A stretch of DNA of 64,000 nt from Nemopilema nomurai (lineage: Eukaryota > Cnidaria > Scyphozoa > Rhizostomeae > Rhizostomatidae), in the NCBI GenBank assembly GCA_003864495.1, contig ML133389.1:682001-746000 (forward strand), written 5' to 3'. The position numbers were made by a program, and so were the translations under genes. Numbering within the stretch: position 1 is the stretch's first letter; each line of letters opens with the position of its first letter. The notes below the pieces were generated by a model, which was not told where the DNA came from, ran no database searches, and worked only from the letters and a program-made list of their open reading frames with translations. Positions 1 to 11,002 of the stretch are shown one piece after another.

Positions 1-225
1 TTTAGACCCCTTAAATATTTTTAATGCAAACAGTGAAATTCAAGGCTAGAAAAGCTGTCAGCATAGAATGATTTTAGAAGCATAATGTTCAATACAACAA
101 GCAGTAACTCAGTTTGTCAAGTGCATCATCATGTTGTCAAATGCATCATTCTTTCAAGCCTCTAAAACCATGCAAATCTTCAACTCATTTTTGAATGACT
201 AGTGATGTTCCCTTTTCCACTACAG

Positions 226-405
226 CCACCATTTCTGGCGTTCATGCCCTTCCGTGAAGATGGTTGCTCAGATTATAAAAATGTGGCAAGGTTTTGGAAT
301 GCAACATCATTTGTGCATGCAGGTAACTGCAGCAATTACCAGAAGCTCACCAAGGCACAACAAGCTGGTGCCAAGCAGGTTGTTATTGTCAGCAGAACAG
401 GCAAT
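226..405 (+). CDS. SPPL2: SPPL2 exon (PA domain), first in window
   Basis: 60 codons, phase 0 at both ends, between a pyrimidine-rich acceptor (tccactacag) and a gtaagt donor. Contains cysteines and N-glycosylation sequons (NAT, NCS) typical of a lumenal domain, and ends in VVIVSRTGN. Bases 1-225 are intron. Confidence 0.88.
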
Positions 406-3400
406 GTAAGTGTATTGCGCATCTGTTTCTATTGAAAAATTCATGGAGTGAAAAGCCAGATCCATATCAAAACCAAAATGTCCCCATCAAAACCAGAACT
501 AAGATATTATGCATACGCATTTAAGCTTGACTATTGATCGGATCAACTATAAACCTGAATAATTACCTTGTAGTCACATTTCTGATCATCCAATGTATTA
601 TGTTATTAGCCTCGTGTCGTTGTGGGATTAGCTAAATGAAGGAAATTTTTTAAATGCATTGTGAAACACCTCTTCCTGGACAAGGCAGATCATCTTCAAA
701 TTCCAATCAAATTAATAATGGATTCAATGTCAAACAAAAGTTTTCTTTAGTTGGGTAGTGTCTGATTCGGACATTTGGTGGGTCAGGCCACTTGTTAATC
801 TCTATTTGAGATCAGAGTTGCAGAGATTTAATTGCAATTTTCTACTTTTTGAAAGAGGAGCCTAGGTAGCATATAATAGCTAGAGGTTCTGTGTGGCAAG
901 AGACAGTTCAATGTTGGATCATACGATGAAGTTCTCTGCTTTTATGACTGTTTGTCAAATTACTGTTGTTTTAATGTCTTTGTTAGGCTTTGCCCTTGTG
1001 TACCTTGTCATCTTTGAAAGTAGCATTTGTATTTGTATTTGTTTCTACCTTGCATCAGAAGTTTTTAGGACACTGAGAAGCTTAAGCTTATCGAGCAGTG
1101 TCCTGTTCCTTCCTCTCGATGTGACCACACCTCTTGATTTCTTATGCCTGGAATTATAGAGAGCTGGCAACTCTCTTCACTCTGGGTGAAAGCCTAAAAA
1201 GGCTACACATCTATCATAGATTTGCACAAAATGAAAATCAATAGAGACAAAACTCCTGCAAAATATATTAGTCTTACCCTTACTTGAACAGTTTATTTAT
1301 AGAGGTTAAAGTTGCTGATGTTGTTCAGATTTGGCTTTAAATCTTCTAGTCATATTAGTATTTCCTTAAAATTGTTCTCTCTTATCATCTATTAAAGGAC
1401 TACCCACACGGAACCAAAGACCAGTTCAACTACATCCATATCCCAGTCGGCATGATCACAGAATCTTCTTGGCACATCATGCAGGTTAACTCTTTACTGC
1501 TTGTTTAGAGATCTGTATCTCAGTTTAGTTTTATTCAGTCCCAAAATCTTTTATTTTTATTGATTCTGATTTAATTACTTCTAAAGCAGGACTGGGACAT
1601 ATTTGTGCATTATTCTTGAGGCCCTTAAACAAACGGAGAATAACCACTATTCTTTTGAAAGGCCATGAATCATATAGAATATTCTACAATGTTTTGAAAT
1701 TTTGAAGAATGACATTCTTTTCCATTATGCTTGTGACGCAATTGTGGTCTGTGAAATTTAATTCATCCTTGAATTGAATGTTATATGTTTTTCACATATA
1801 ACTAAATTCATTCATCCTTCCCCTCTAGAATTTGGGCGAACCATTGACTGTGCAGTTTTGGCACCCACATGATCCACTGTTTGACCCTAATCTTTCTGTC
1901 ATTTGGCTTCTGGCATGCTTTAGTGTTGCAGTTGGTGCTTATTGGAGTGGAGTGACAACCATTGATAGGTAACCTTCGTATCCATTGCTGTAGAAAAAGA
2001 AGGGTTCAATACATGTCCTATCTGAATAGAGCTTCATTTCTTCAAATCACCATGTCAGGCTAGCCTGATTACTTATTAATTACACATTCATTCCCCTAGT
2101 TGATCTCGAAAGAATAATTTTTTCAATATCCAGAGTTTTTCAACCTACAATTATTAATGTTCAAATTTTGTAGTGCTTGCTGGTGTCAACTTCTTTCTTA
2201 AACTAGCTTGCTGTTCTATTTAGCTCCTAATCCTACTCCATCTCATGTAGCATTAGTTCAGTAGTCCCCAAGGACCTTACCTTGTTCGTTATCAATCAAC
2301 TCTTAAAATTACAAAGTATCAGAAGGTATTCTACCCTTCCCCCTTTTCAACCTTTCTTAAAATCCCTCTATTTTGAAGTCCCTTATATCTTTGTAAGAGC
2401 TATTTTTGCTACGCCTGAACTTTCTTACCATATCCTTCCGTATGGCTGTCTCCAATGAAACTCTTTTATTATTATGTCATTTTTGTTCTACAATCTTTAT
2501 GACGACAACTTTTGTGACGAGCTCTTTACAGACATCAAGATTGTGCTTTAGTATCCTAAATAACACCTGCAAACCAATAACTGCAATAACAAATCTTCAT
2601 TCCTGGATACTCTGTGCTCTTAAAGGATTCCCAATGTTTACTGTCTTCCCAATGACGTAACTGTGACGTATTCACAATGACGTGTTTTGATGACGTAATG
2701 ACTGACATACCTGACATGTTTACCCGGAACAGAGAGAGTGATTTGGGCAGTAACGTTTTTGACATGCATCACTGGGGCTTGGTAGATCCACTCGAAAAAA
2801 AGCTTTCTCACAGGTGAGTAAGCATTTACAACGAACTTTTTAAACGACGATGGGATTTCCTAGACGATGAAACGGAAAGAAACACGCCAGCTTTTCAGAT
2901 AGCCTTCTTTGTTTTAATGACTTCACCCTGCATTCCTTAGCAGTTTCTTCTCAGAAGTTATAGCTCAAGTTTTCCTTCGTCGATGGTGCGGTTATGATGT
3001 CTCTCTACTTGCAGACTTGACTTCTTTGGTCGCTCTAAATTTATAAAAGATCCCGTGGGTCACGTGGGATACACGCAGATAGTATCAGATACCCGCGGGA
3101 TGTATTGAACATGTGACGGCTCAAACATTAGAGAAGTCTGTGCTAGATAGGCCTTTTTGTGGTCAAACAAGCCAATGCAAAAAAGAGTTTTTCTTCAAAC
3201 AAGCTAATGCAAGAAAAAAGATTGCATTGCGTTCCCACTTACCATAAAGAGTTATTGTAAGCATTTTTGATTTAGCTTCTATTCTGTGCTTGTAGGCTAG
3301 CCAACAAAGGTGATTCCCTGGCCGAAGCAGAGGAAGAAGATTCCCTCAAGATCACGCCAGTTACAGTAATCATATTCATCGGCGTGATTTGCAGCTTTCT

Positions 3401-6400
3401 GCTACTCCTATACTTCTTCTATAAGTACCTCATTTATGCTGTCATTGGGCTATTTGCAATTGCTGCTTGCAATGGAACATTTGACTGTATGCGAGCCTTG
3501 ATAAGCCATGTCAATATCTGTAAGTATTACCCCCTGTTTAGCACTTATCCGTCGCATCCATTCACTATTACGGCATCGTGTTTTGATTTATAAGACGGGA
3601 GTATCTTCAGCTTGGGTTTCCAGTATTTAGATTTGAAGCATGCATCTGTACTAGTATAAACATTTAACTGTTTTCAAGTCAGCAGTATTGTAGCCCAGTT
3701 TTCTTGGTCCGGTTTTTCAGATTTAGTTTCCGGTTCCCTAGTCAACTTGGACTACGTTGTGCATTTCAGGTCCGAAGAGAGTGCAAGAACCCGGAATTTA
3801 TTGTTTTGCTCTTTTTTGTCCGGCGCCATTTAAAAGATTCTCCTTTCTCATTTCATTTTAACAAATGTTCAGTGCGTCTGCTGTTGATTTGAACCAAAAT
3901 TCATTGTGGTAGTCAGTATCTAAATAAAGTTTTTGCATTTAAGGTACCGGAACGACCCGGAACTTGCCAATCATAAATACCAAAGTTCAGTACCGGTCAT
4001 TGTTTGTGCTGGCTCTTTCGGTTGCATTGACAATTTGGTGGATTATAGAGCGTCATGCATCGTAAGTAGAGAAGCTGATTACAATTTTCGAGTTTCAAAA
4101 GCCCTTCCTTTTATTGCGAAATGTGGCTTGCACATAAATGCCGGTTTGTAGTCATTTCTCGATTCCAGTAAAATTCTGGGTCTGTCTTCATGTTTAAAAA
4201 GTCCCATATGTTGTCACCCCTCAATCCCTAGAGGACCTCGGTGTTTTCTGGCTTCTTTCAGTGATTAAAGACTACTAAATAGTTGCCATTTTAAATAGAA
4301 GGCATCACGTTCAAGTTGAAATTATTGTGAGCAGTAATTTATTTGGTAATCGATCAGTCCTAAATCTAAAAGCTCTTGAAGCAGTGGATGATTTTTTTAT
4401 TTATTCCTTCTAGACACAAGCCGTGGATGATATTTATGGCAAAACTAATACACCTCTCCCCATTCGAGTGACTCGTTACTTGCCACCCTGTATTCATAAC
4501 CCATTTGTTATTAATTCAAGCTTGGGGAAATATTTATGGCAGAAGTAATACCCTCCCCCCATTCGAGTGACTCGTTACTTGCCACCCTGTATTCATGACC
4601 CATTTGTTATTAATTCCAGCTTGGGGTAATATTTATGGCAGAAGCAATACCCTCCCCCTATTCGAGTGACCTTTCTTTGCCTCCCTGTATTCATGATCCA
4701 TTTCTCATTTATTCCTGTTTGCCATAAGCTTAGAATTTATGGCTTAACTAGTAATACACCCCCCCCCCTCCATTCGAGTAGTGGCCCATTATTTTCCTCC
4801 CTGCATTCATGATCCATATCTCATTTATTCCTGTTTGCCATAAGCTTAGAATAATATTTATGGCTTAACTAGTAAAACACCCCCCCATTCGAGTAGTGGC
4901 CCATTATTTGCCTCCCTGCATTCATGATCCATTTCCCCGGCAGGTATTCGTGGGTGCTACAGGACACCCTCGGTGTTTGTTTCTGCATCAGCCTGCTCAA
5001 GACCATCAAACTGCCCAACCTCAAAGTCAGCGCCTTGCTTCTCGTTGCTTTGCTCGTCTACGATATATTCTTCGTTTTCATAACACCGCTGTTTTCAGCA
5101 CGAGGCAAAAGCGTAATGGTTGAAGTTGCCACAGGTTTGTTAATATAAACGCAGTTATTTCCTTTATTATCATCTATTTCACTTTCTCTCACGCCTTTTG
5201 TCTCGTTTTTGTCCCGTTTTTGTCCGCTCTCCCCTGGTTTGTCTTTTATCAACTGTTTTCTGTTTCCTCTCTCTTCGTTTTGTCCGATATCTACGGTTTT
5301 TTCCTTTATTATCGTCTATTTCACTGTGTCTTTTATCAAGCTTTTCCTGTTTTTTATCAAGGTCTCTTCGTTTTTTCTGATATCTACTATTTTTCTCTAT
5401 CATCTTATTTCTCTTTTCTATCCATTATTTTTCTCCTACCGACTGTTTTGCTTTCCCTCCCCGATTTTGCTTTTTATCTACGGTTTTTGTCCGACAGCCC
5501 TTTTTCGTCTTTGACATTTGTTTTGTATCCTCTCCTTATTCGTCCCTCATTGTCTATTTTACTTTCTCCCTCTTTCTGTCTCGTTTCTACTGTTTTTGTT
5601 TGCTTTTCCTGGTTTTATATTCTCTCCCTTATTTTCTGTTTTTGTCTCATGTCTCCATTTTTCTTGTACCACATCCTTTGTTGTGTTTTTGTCCTTTATT
5701 TTTTTGTTCTTTTCTTTTGCCCATTCCTTTTGTCCATAAGCACCTGTTTTTTGTCTTTCCAGGCAAAGGCAGCAACGAACAATTGCCCATGGTGATTAGA
5801 GTTCCTAAGTTAATTAAATCCGCACTATCATTATGCGAGAGACCATTTTCATTGTTAGGATTTGGAGATATTTTGCTGCCAGGTATGTCCCAGCCCTTAA
5901 TTCTATCATCCATATTTCTGCATTTCTAGCTTATTGTCTAAGAGATTTTGAGGTATTTTTTTGGCACCACTATTTTTTGCAAACGACCTCAAATCTATCG
6001 GTAAACTGCAGTTTCAGCAAGGGGCCCCAAGGTCTAACCCCTTTTAATGCCAGATTGTGTATTAGGATAAAACAACGAACTATAAAACAGACATCTTGAC
6101 ATTATCGTTTGCATCTTCACTTTCTAAACGCTTTTTTAATTATTTCGTATTTTATCATGTCAAAGCTCGTGTGTGCCTGATGAGGACATCCAACAAACAT
6201 TTTCATTTCCCTTGCAAGCAAATTCGACTAAATTTGTTATTTTTATTGATATTTCTTCATTTTAAATCTCAATTTTTCATTCTGAAATCATATCAGTAAA
6301 TTGGGTTTTATTGTGTTTCAAGACGTAACTCTCATTACAAGGAATATTTGCTGATAAATCCCGGATTTTCTCTTGAATTTTTCATTCTTCTTGCAGGACT

Positions 6401-7801
6401 TTTCGTAGCATTTTGCAGAAATTTTGATATCATTGCTTCCGTTCCTAAGAGCATTTATTTTCTTACATCATTAGTAGGTTGGTATATTTCACTTTCTTAT
6501 TTTAGCATATAATGTTTATTATGAATTCATTCATGTTTTCCGATATAAGCAATATTTTAACCTTCATTTGCTTTTTGTGTGGGAATAATTTGGGATGGAT
6601 AACGTGGAGAATCTATGGAAAGCTATTTTTCCTCGAGTAATACAAGTCCTTTATTTATTGGGAAAAAGTACAACAGAATATATTGCTACGAGAGAGATTT
6701 GACTTGAATTGATTCTTTTTACATGTTTCTTTTTTAAGCTTGCCTACTTGAGTAAAAGTTCTACAAGTCACATTTTGACTTTGAGATACCTTTTCAACCA
6801 GGAAAGATTTACTTAGGAATTACTATCTTCAAGAATTACTTATTCCACATTTTATTTTGAATTTTAAAGATAAGTCTTTACTATCTGAGTACATTTGTGC
6901 TTCTGTTTTCAGTTTTTTCATTCGCATTGAAATAGATGTTTAGCCTCTGTTATCTGCTTTTGTTGTTGGTTCCATCATTTATACTACGCCATTTAGCAGC
7001 CTTTCTATTTTCATTCCATATTTTCTATCCTGTGTAGGCTATGCAATTGGAATGGTCATTACCTTTGTTGCGTTAGTACTGATGAAGACTGGGCAACCAG
7101 CATTATTATACTTAGTCCCCTGTGTCCTGTTTCCTGTCTGCGTCGTTGCGTTGCTACGGAAACAGTTCAACAGTATGTGGCATGGCGCGGTGGTGAGTGG
7201 CCTAAATCAAGTTTTTCAATGCTTCATTTAAAAGATGCACACACTTTTTCATGAGAATAATGTCTATACAAATATTGAGGCTCAAAATTGCTAAAGTTCA
7301 AGAATAATTTTAAGAATAATGCCAGGCTCAACCTTTGTCAGGACTAAAATTGCTCCTTAATCTGAGTTTTGTCCCAATGCAAAACAACTGTCACTTTGAC
7401 GCATTATACATTATATATTTATATTTTGTTTGTTCCTGTTTAAATCTATGATGAAGGAACACATCAGAAAAGATTTGATATTCTTCTATGATCTAAAGGA
7501 AGATTTACGCCTTGTCTTGGGCAAGAGTAATTTAAAAATTATTTTGGGCTAAAAATATAAAATTCGTAAAATAAATATGCTCGGAAAAATTAGTTATTCT
7601 TATAATAAAATGTAGTTTGCAACAATACGTCAATAATTCTTATTCGTCCTAAAATATCATTCTGTGTTTTTCTTACAGCCAGTTGATGTCACGCCGGAAA
7701 ACAGGGATGCCCCAGAATCGCCAAACAAAGACATAGAGGCCACGGAACAGACGCCCCAAAATGAACGAAGACCGCTTTTACCGGTCTCCGGTGACCAATG
7801 A
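226..7801 (+). CDS. SPPL2: Signal peptide peptidase-like 2 (SPPL2A/B type), 5' partial, 10 exons
   Basis: GxGD-type intramembrane aspartyl protease. In known animals SPPL2 proteins sit in endosomal/lysosomal or plasma membranes and cut type II membrane proteins after ectodomain shedding. Exons 226-405, 1398-1484, 1829-1968, 3296-3519, 3944-4061, 4944-5134, 5763-5882, 6397-6477, 7038-7192 and 7679-7801 join with compatible phases and GT-AG borders into 1419 nt (472 residues plus stop). The first two exons match the lumenal PA domain (VVIVSRTGN, then IPVGMI). Transmembrane helices follow, with the catalytic YD motif (VYDIFFVF), the GFGD motif (LLGFGDILLPG) and the PAL motif (QPALLY). The hydrophilic tail ends in SGDQ-stop. 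The start codon, signal peptide and first part of the PA domain lie upstream of the window; human SPPL2A and B are about 520 and 592 residues. The gene converges on talin. SPPL2 rather than SPP or SPPL3 is chosen because of the PA domain. Confidence is high for the family, moderate for the A/B assignment. Confidence 0.95.
1398..1484 (+). CDS. SPPL2: SPPL2 exon (PA domain end)
   Basis: 29 codons, phase 0-0, from DYPHGTKDQFNY to SSWHIMQ. It matches the IPVxxI part of SPPL2 PA domains. Borders are attaaag and gttaac. Confidence 0.9.
1829..1968 (+). CDS. SPPL2: SPPL2 exon (first transmembrane helix)
   Basis: 46 codons plus 2 nt. Encodes SVIWLLACFSVAVGAYWSG, the first membrane helix, with the GxYWSG signature of the SPPL2 group, then TTIDR across the splice. 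Confidence 0.92.
3296..3519 (+). CDS. SPPL2: SPPL2 exon (acidic loop and next helices)
   Basis: Starts after tgcttgtag and ends before gtaagt. Encodes the acidic loop AEAEEEDSLKITP and hydrophobic helices with LLLLYFFYKYLIYAVIG, matching the family LLYYFYxxLVYVVIG block. Confidence 0.92.
3944..4061 (+). CDS. SPPL2: SPPL2 exon (middle transmembrane helix)
   Basis: Phase 1 in, phase 2 out. Encodes SLFVLALSVALTIWWIIERHAS, a membrane helix followed by WW. Acceptor gcatttaag, donor gtaagt. Confidence 0.9.
4430..4940. repeat. Tandem array of about 100-120 bp, 5 copies, in an SPPL2 intron
   Basis: Five diverged copies start near 4430, 4530, 4629, 4735 and 4855, each with tatttatggc, a C-run, cattcgagt and attcatgatccat. 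The last copy runs to the acceptor of the YD exon. Confidence 0.85.
4944..5134 (+). CDS. SPPL2: SPPL2 exon with catalytic YD motif
   Basis: Encodes YSWVLQDTLGVCFC, KTIKLPNLKV and the helix LLVYDIFFVFITP. The Asp of YD is the first catalytic aspartate of the family. The acceptor abuts a tandem repeat array (4430-4940). Confidence 0.95.
5150..5760. repeat. T-rich polypyrimidine low-complexity intron
   Basis: Almost the whole intron 5135-5762 is pyrimidine-rich on the sense strand, with degenerate re-use of cctttattatc, tctatttcact and ttttgtc blocks. Its long frames on both strands come from composition, not coding. Confidence 0.8.
5763..5882 (+). CDS. SPPL2: SPPL2 exon with catalytic GxGD motif
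   Basis: Encodes GKGSNEQLPMVIRVPKL and SLLGFGDILLPG. GFGD holds the second catalytic aspartate. Phase 1-1. The acceptor follows a 600-bp T-rich intron. Confidence 0.96.
6397..6477 (+). CDS. SPPL2: SPPL2 exon (penultimate helix region)
   Basis: 81 bp, phase 1-1, LFVAFCRNFDI to YFLTSLV, matching the family stretch after GxGD. The donor is gttggt, a weaker consensus. Confidence 0.88.
7038..7192 (+). CDS. SPPL2: SPPL2 exon with PAL motif
   Basis: Encodes GYAIGMVITFVALVLMKTGQ then PALLYLVPC, the PAL active-site motif plus last helix, then RKQFNSMWHGAV. Phase 1-0. Confidence 0.95.
7679..7801 (+). CDS. SPPL2: SPPL2 terminal exon
   Basis: 40 codons plus TGA. A Pro/Glu/Asn-rich cytosolic tail ending ERRPLLPVSGDQ. 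Its RRPLLPV could be a dileucine-type sorting signal (inference). Confidence 0.88.
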   Translation, partial: PVDVTPENRDAPESPNKDIEATEQTPQNERRPLLPVSGDQ

Positions 7802-8521
7802 TAGGTAGTTCGTCATTAACTTCCGGTTACGGAATGCCAGAATGTTTTCAATTACCGGCTGAAAGTCGGTTTGTTGTCGTATATGGTCAGTGTAATTTTT
7901 GACAGAGCTGCTCTGCTATACAGAACGATAAATAGTTTCTGAGAGTGCAATGGCAATGGGGACTTAGAATTGTAGCACCTCTCTACTTAGAAAATATCCT
8001 CAGAAAATTAGGGCTAGTTCAGCGTTTGCAATCTAGTGACTTTCTACGTGGTATTTCGTCCTGATAATCTGTAGAACGTTGCCTAGGAATGTGCAACGTA
8101 AGCCGTGAATGGCATTATCTTAAACATTGAATCTTTTGATAATCACTCCACTGTTAATCGTCAAAACTCTCCAGTCTTGGCAAATTTACAAATGGAAATT
8201 TTCATGCACTTTGCCACCTCACTTTCGCCCACCCCCCTTATTTTCCCGCCATTTTTTTATTCACGTTTTTATTGTTGGCAAAACAATTAATCATGCCATA
8301 TAATTTTCTTAGCGTACCCCAATGTTGAGTCATTTGTGTGTTGAAAATTAAAAGTTTGTAGATTTCAATAATATCTCGATTGAGCACCCTCATAATCAGA
8401 AAATCAGGAGGAGCGTAAACAGTTCGTTAATATTTTAATCCTCTGTCATTTTGTAATTTGTTCCAATAATCCGCTTTACAATTAACCGCTTACTTAACAA
8501 CTAATTGTATTATTTTTGGTG

Positions 8522-8527
8522 AAATAA
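8522..8527 (+). terminator. Candidate polyadenylation signal of SPPL2
   Basis: First AATAAA downstream of the SPPL2 stop, followed by a T-rich tract. It implies a 3' UTR of about 0.75 kb. Not proven. Confidence 0.45.
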
Positions 8528-8879
8528 ACAATGTTTGCTCCAGCGTTGCTCTGTTGCATAATATTAATATTATTATTAATATGATATAAAAATATTTTTC
8601 TTTTTCCTCAATCTTCGACTCTTGAAACCGAATCTATTGATAATACTCACAGAAGTCTTGCTCATTTTCACCTTAACCTGAAGTCATCCACTAATTGCAG
8701 ATTTGCTAAGCTGGGCTCTACAAGAAACAGGATTTTGCCAAAAGATATGCACATGCATCTTCACCATACCCTCTACCAATATATATCTGCAGTGCATTTT
8801 GTGACCACATTGGATCCGTCTAATTTCAGGAATGAAGCCTTTATTTTGAGAGATTAGATTTTTTTGGTTATGTGAAGAA

Positions 8880-9810
8880 AGACTAGCCTCGGAAAGTAAA
8901 TTGAAATTAATTTTTTTTCGTTAACATTTTGGAATTTTTTAAGTTAATACAGCGACCAAATGAGATTTGTTTTCTTTTGAGGAAAAAGCTTTTTTTCTTG
9001 AAAATTCACTTCTATGGTTTTGTTTAAAAGATCAAGGTTACAAGCCTAGGAAAATTTTGGATTTGCAAGGTAAAGTTTTTTTGTCATCAAAACACTTTGG
9101 AATTGTTTGAGTACATGCCGTGATGACTTCTGATTTGTTATATTTCGAGGAAGATTATCTTCCTAAAAAGGAGCTTTTATGGTTTTTTGCAAAAATACCG
9201 ATTAAAGGCCTAGGAAAATTTTAAATTTGCAAAGGAAAGTTCTTTTGTCATCACAACACTTTGGAATCCTTTGAGTTCATGCCACGACGGCTTCTTATTT
9301 GTTACATTTTGAGGGAGAAGATTATCTTCTTGAAAATGAGCTTTTATGGTTTTTTGCAAAAATACCGATTAAAGCCTAGGAAAATTTTAGATTTGCAAGG
9401 TAAAGTTCTTTTGTCATCAAAACACTTTGGAATCCTTTGAGTTCATGCCGTGACGACTTTGGATTCGGTTTTTTACGAAGAAGCTTTTATAGCTTTTTGC
9501 AAAAAATAAAAGTTATAGCGAAGGATATAGCGAAGGAAAGCTGTCACCTTGGAATCATTCCAGCACATTCTGTGGCGACTTTGGATTTGTTTTCTATCAA
9601 GAAAGAAACTTTTCTTTTTGAAAATAAGCTTCTATGGTTTTATGCATGAAATCAAGGTTAAAGCTCAGAAAAATTGTAGATTTTCTAGGTGAAATTTTTT
9701 TTCATCAAAATATTCTGGAATTATTTGAGTACATGCTGCCCGTTTCGGAATTGTCTTGTTTTTAGGTAGAGGCCTTTCTTCTTGAAAAATTAGCATTTAT
9801 GATTAATTCC
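8880..9810. repeat. Diverged tandem repeat, period about 165 bp, 4-5 copies
   Basis: Copies near 9048, 9209, 9378 and 9665 share ggaaaattttagatttgcaa, gtcatcaaaacactttggaa, tgagttcatgccgtgacgac and gcttttatggttttttgcaa. Outer copies are more decayed. Confidence 0.85.
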
Positions 9811-10341
9811 ATACTAAACACAGGAGAAACGTAGAAAGAATATGCCGACCTTGGTGTCTGAAGATGGCTAAAACGGATACCTTCTGAAAATAGCAAATTT
9901 AATGGTTAAAATAACGCTTTAAGGACAAGAGGGGGAAACGAAACAAACATTAATCCAGTAACATTGAATAAAGTTTCTTCTCTAGCTTTACTGCGAAATT
10001 ACATAGATGAAATGAAAAACTATGACATTGGTGTAAAACATTTAACATGATCAAAAGTCAGTAGCTAGGATACATTTTAACATACATTACGTCGAGGTTG
10101 TATTACAGAAATGTCGTGTAGATTCTACGTATACAAGCGCATCGTGGTTATTTGTGTCTGGCAGATGCGAGGATGTCGATTCGTAAATGATGATTGAAGC
10201 CAAGAGTGTTGGGAAGCCTTAACAGAAGGTCAATTATCGCTCTTGACCTTTGAGGGAAGAGTTCATGACCTTGACAGCAATGTCACAGGCGAGCTTGTGT
10301 TATCCCTTACTGAGAAAACCAAACAACGAAAGAGGATTGCC

Positions 10342-10347
10342 TTTATT
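10342..10347 (-). terminator. Candidate polyadenylation signal of talin
   Basis: On the minus strand this is AATAAA, the first seen downstream of the talin stop at 10766. It gives a 3' UTR of about 420 nt. Confidence 0.4.
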
Positions 10348-10765
10348 GAAGAGGCAGAAACCTATAAATTATCGTCATTGGACAATAGGTCATCAACCTT
10401 AAGCAACATGCAATTTACCTAGGGTCAAAGGTCATGGTTCTTTTGTGAAAGGCTACAGATGCAAGTTACAAGGCCGTATCATATTGGAAAGGGGTGTCAA
10501 CTATGCCTCATTTTGTCAATTTCAACTGAGACGATGAAAGAGTGATACAAGAGTACTTCGTAGTTATTATATAAAACTGTTTACTGTAACAAAGCTTGTG
10601 TAAATAAGAGGCTGCCTCTGAATGATATTTTTCTTGACACACTACCAGGCGCCGATTAAACCTTTATGTGAATATCATATCTTCCATTAGGCTAAAATTC
10701 CAATAGAAAATTCATTTTGGCGAATATGAAAATATCAAAAAGTGATTCTAATGCTACTATTTCGA

Positions 10766-11002
10766 TTACTCCATCGGTTCGTCGCGATACCTCGCTTTCC
10801 TGATGTGAGCTAGCCTCTTTCGTGCATCCTCGAGTTCCTTCTCTTTGCGTAGGATTTCCTCTTGAGCCTCGATTTCCTGTCGAATGCCTCCAGTGAGCCT
10901 CGTACTGAGTGTAACCTCGACCTCGACATCAGTAAACACGGCGGCTCCCTGTGCGGCCTTCACAAGGTTGTCGGCAGCCCTTTTGATTTGGTTGCCAGCG
11001 GC
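10766..11002 (-). CDS. TLN: Talin exon 58 (end of R13, dimerisation helix, stop)
   Basis: 78 codons plus TAA, AAGNQIKRAADNLVKAAQ then the dimer helix EEILRKEKELEDARKRLAHI. The last residues (RYRDEPME) differ from the vertebrate tail. Confidence 0.97.
   Translation of the reverse strand, partial: AAGNQIKRAADNLVKAAQGAAVFTDVEVEVTLSTRLTGGIRQEIEAQEEILRKEKELEDARKRLAHIRKARYRDEPME

Larger units (their letters stand above)
7802..10341. other. Intergenic gap between convergent SPPL2 and talin
   Basis: Holds the SPPL2 3' UTR, the diverged array at 8880-9810 and the end of the talin 3' UTR. No other coding frame, tRNA or mobile-element coding region was recognised. Confidence 0.7.

Noticed and set aside
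202..225. An SPPL2 start at 202-207 (GTG/ATG)
   Set aside because: These bases are the pyrimidine tract and acceptor of the exon at 226. The PA domain is clearly missing its beginning.
2761..2814. Extra SPPL2 exon ending before gtgagt at 2815
   Set aside because: It contains a stop in the needed frame, and exons 1829-1968 and 3296-3519 already join in phase.
5198..5929. Hydrophobic long open frames on the plus strand, mirrored on minus
   Set aside because: They come from the polypyrimidine intron; the real exon is only 5763-5882.
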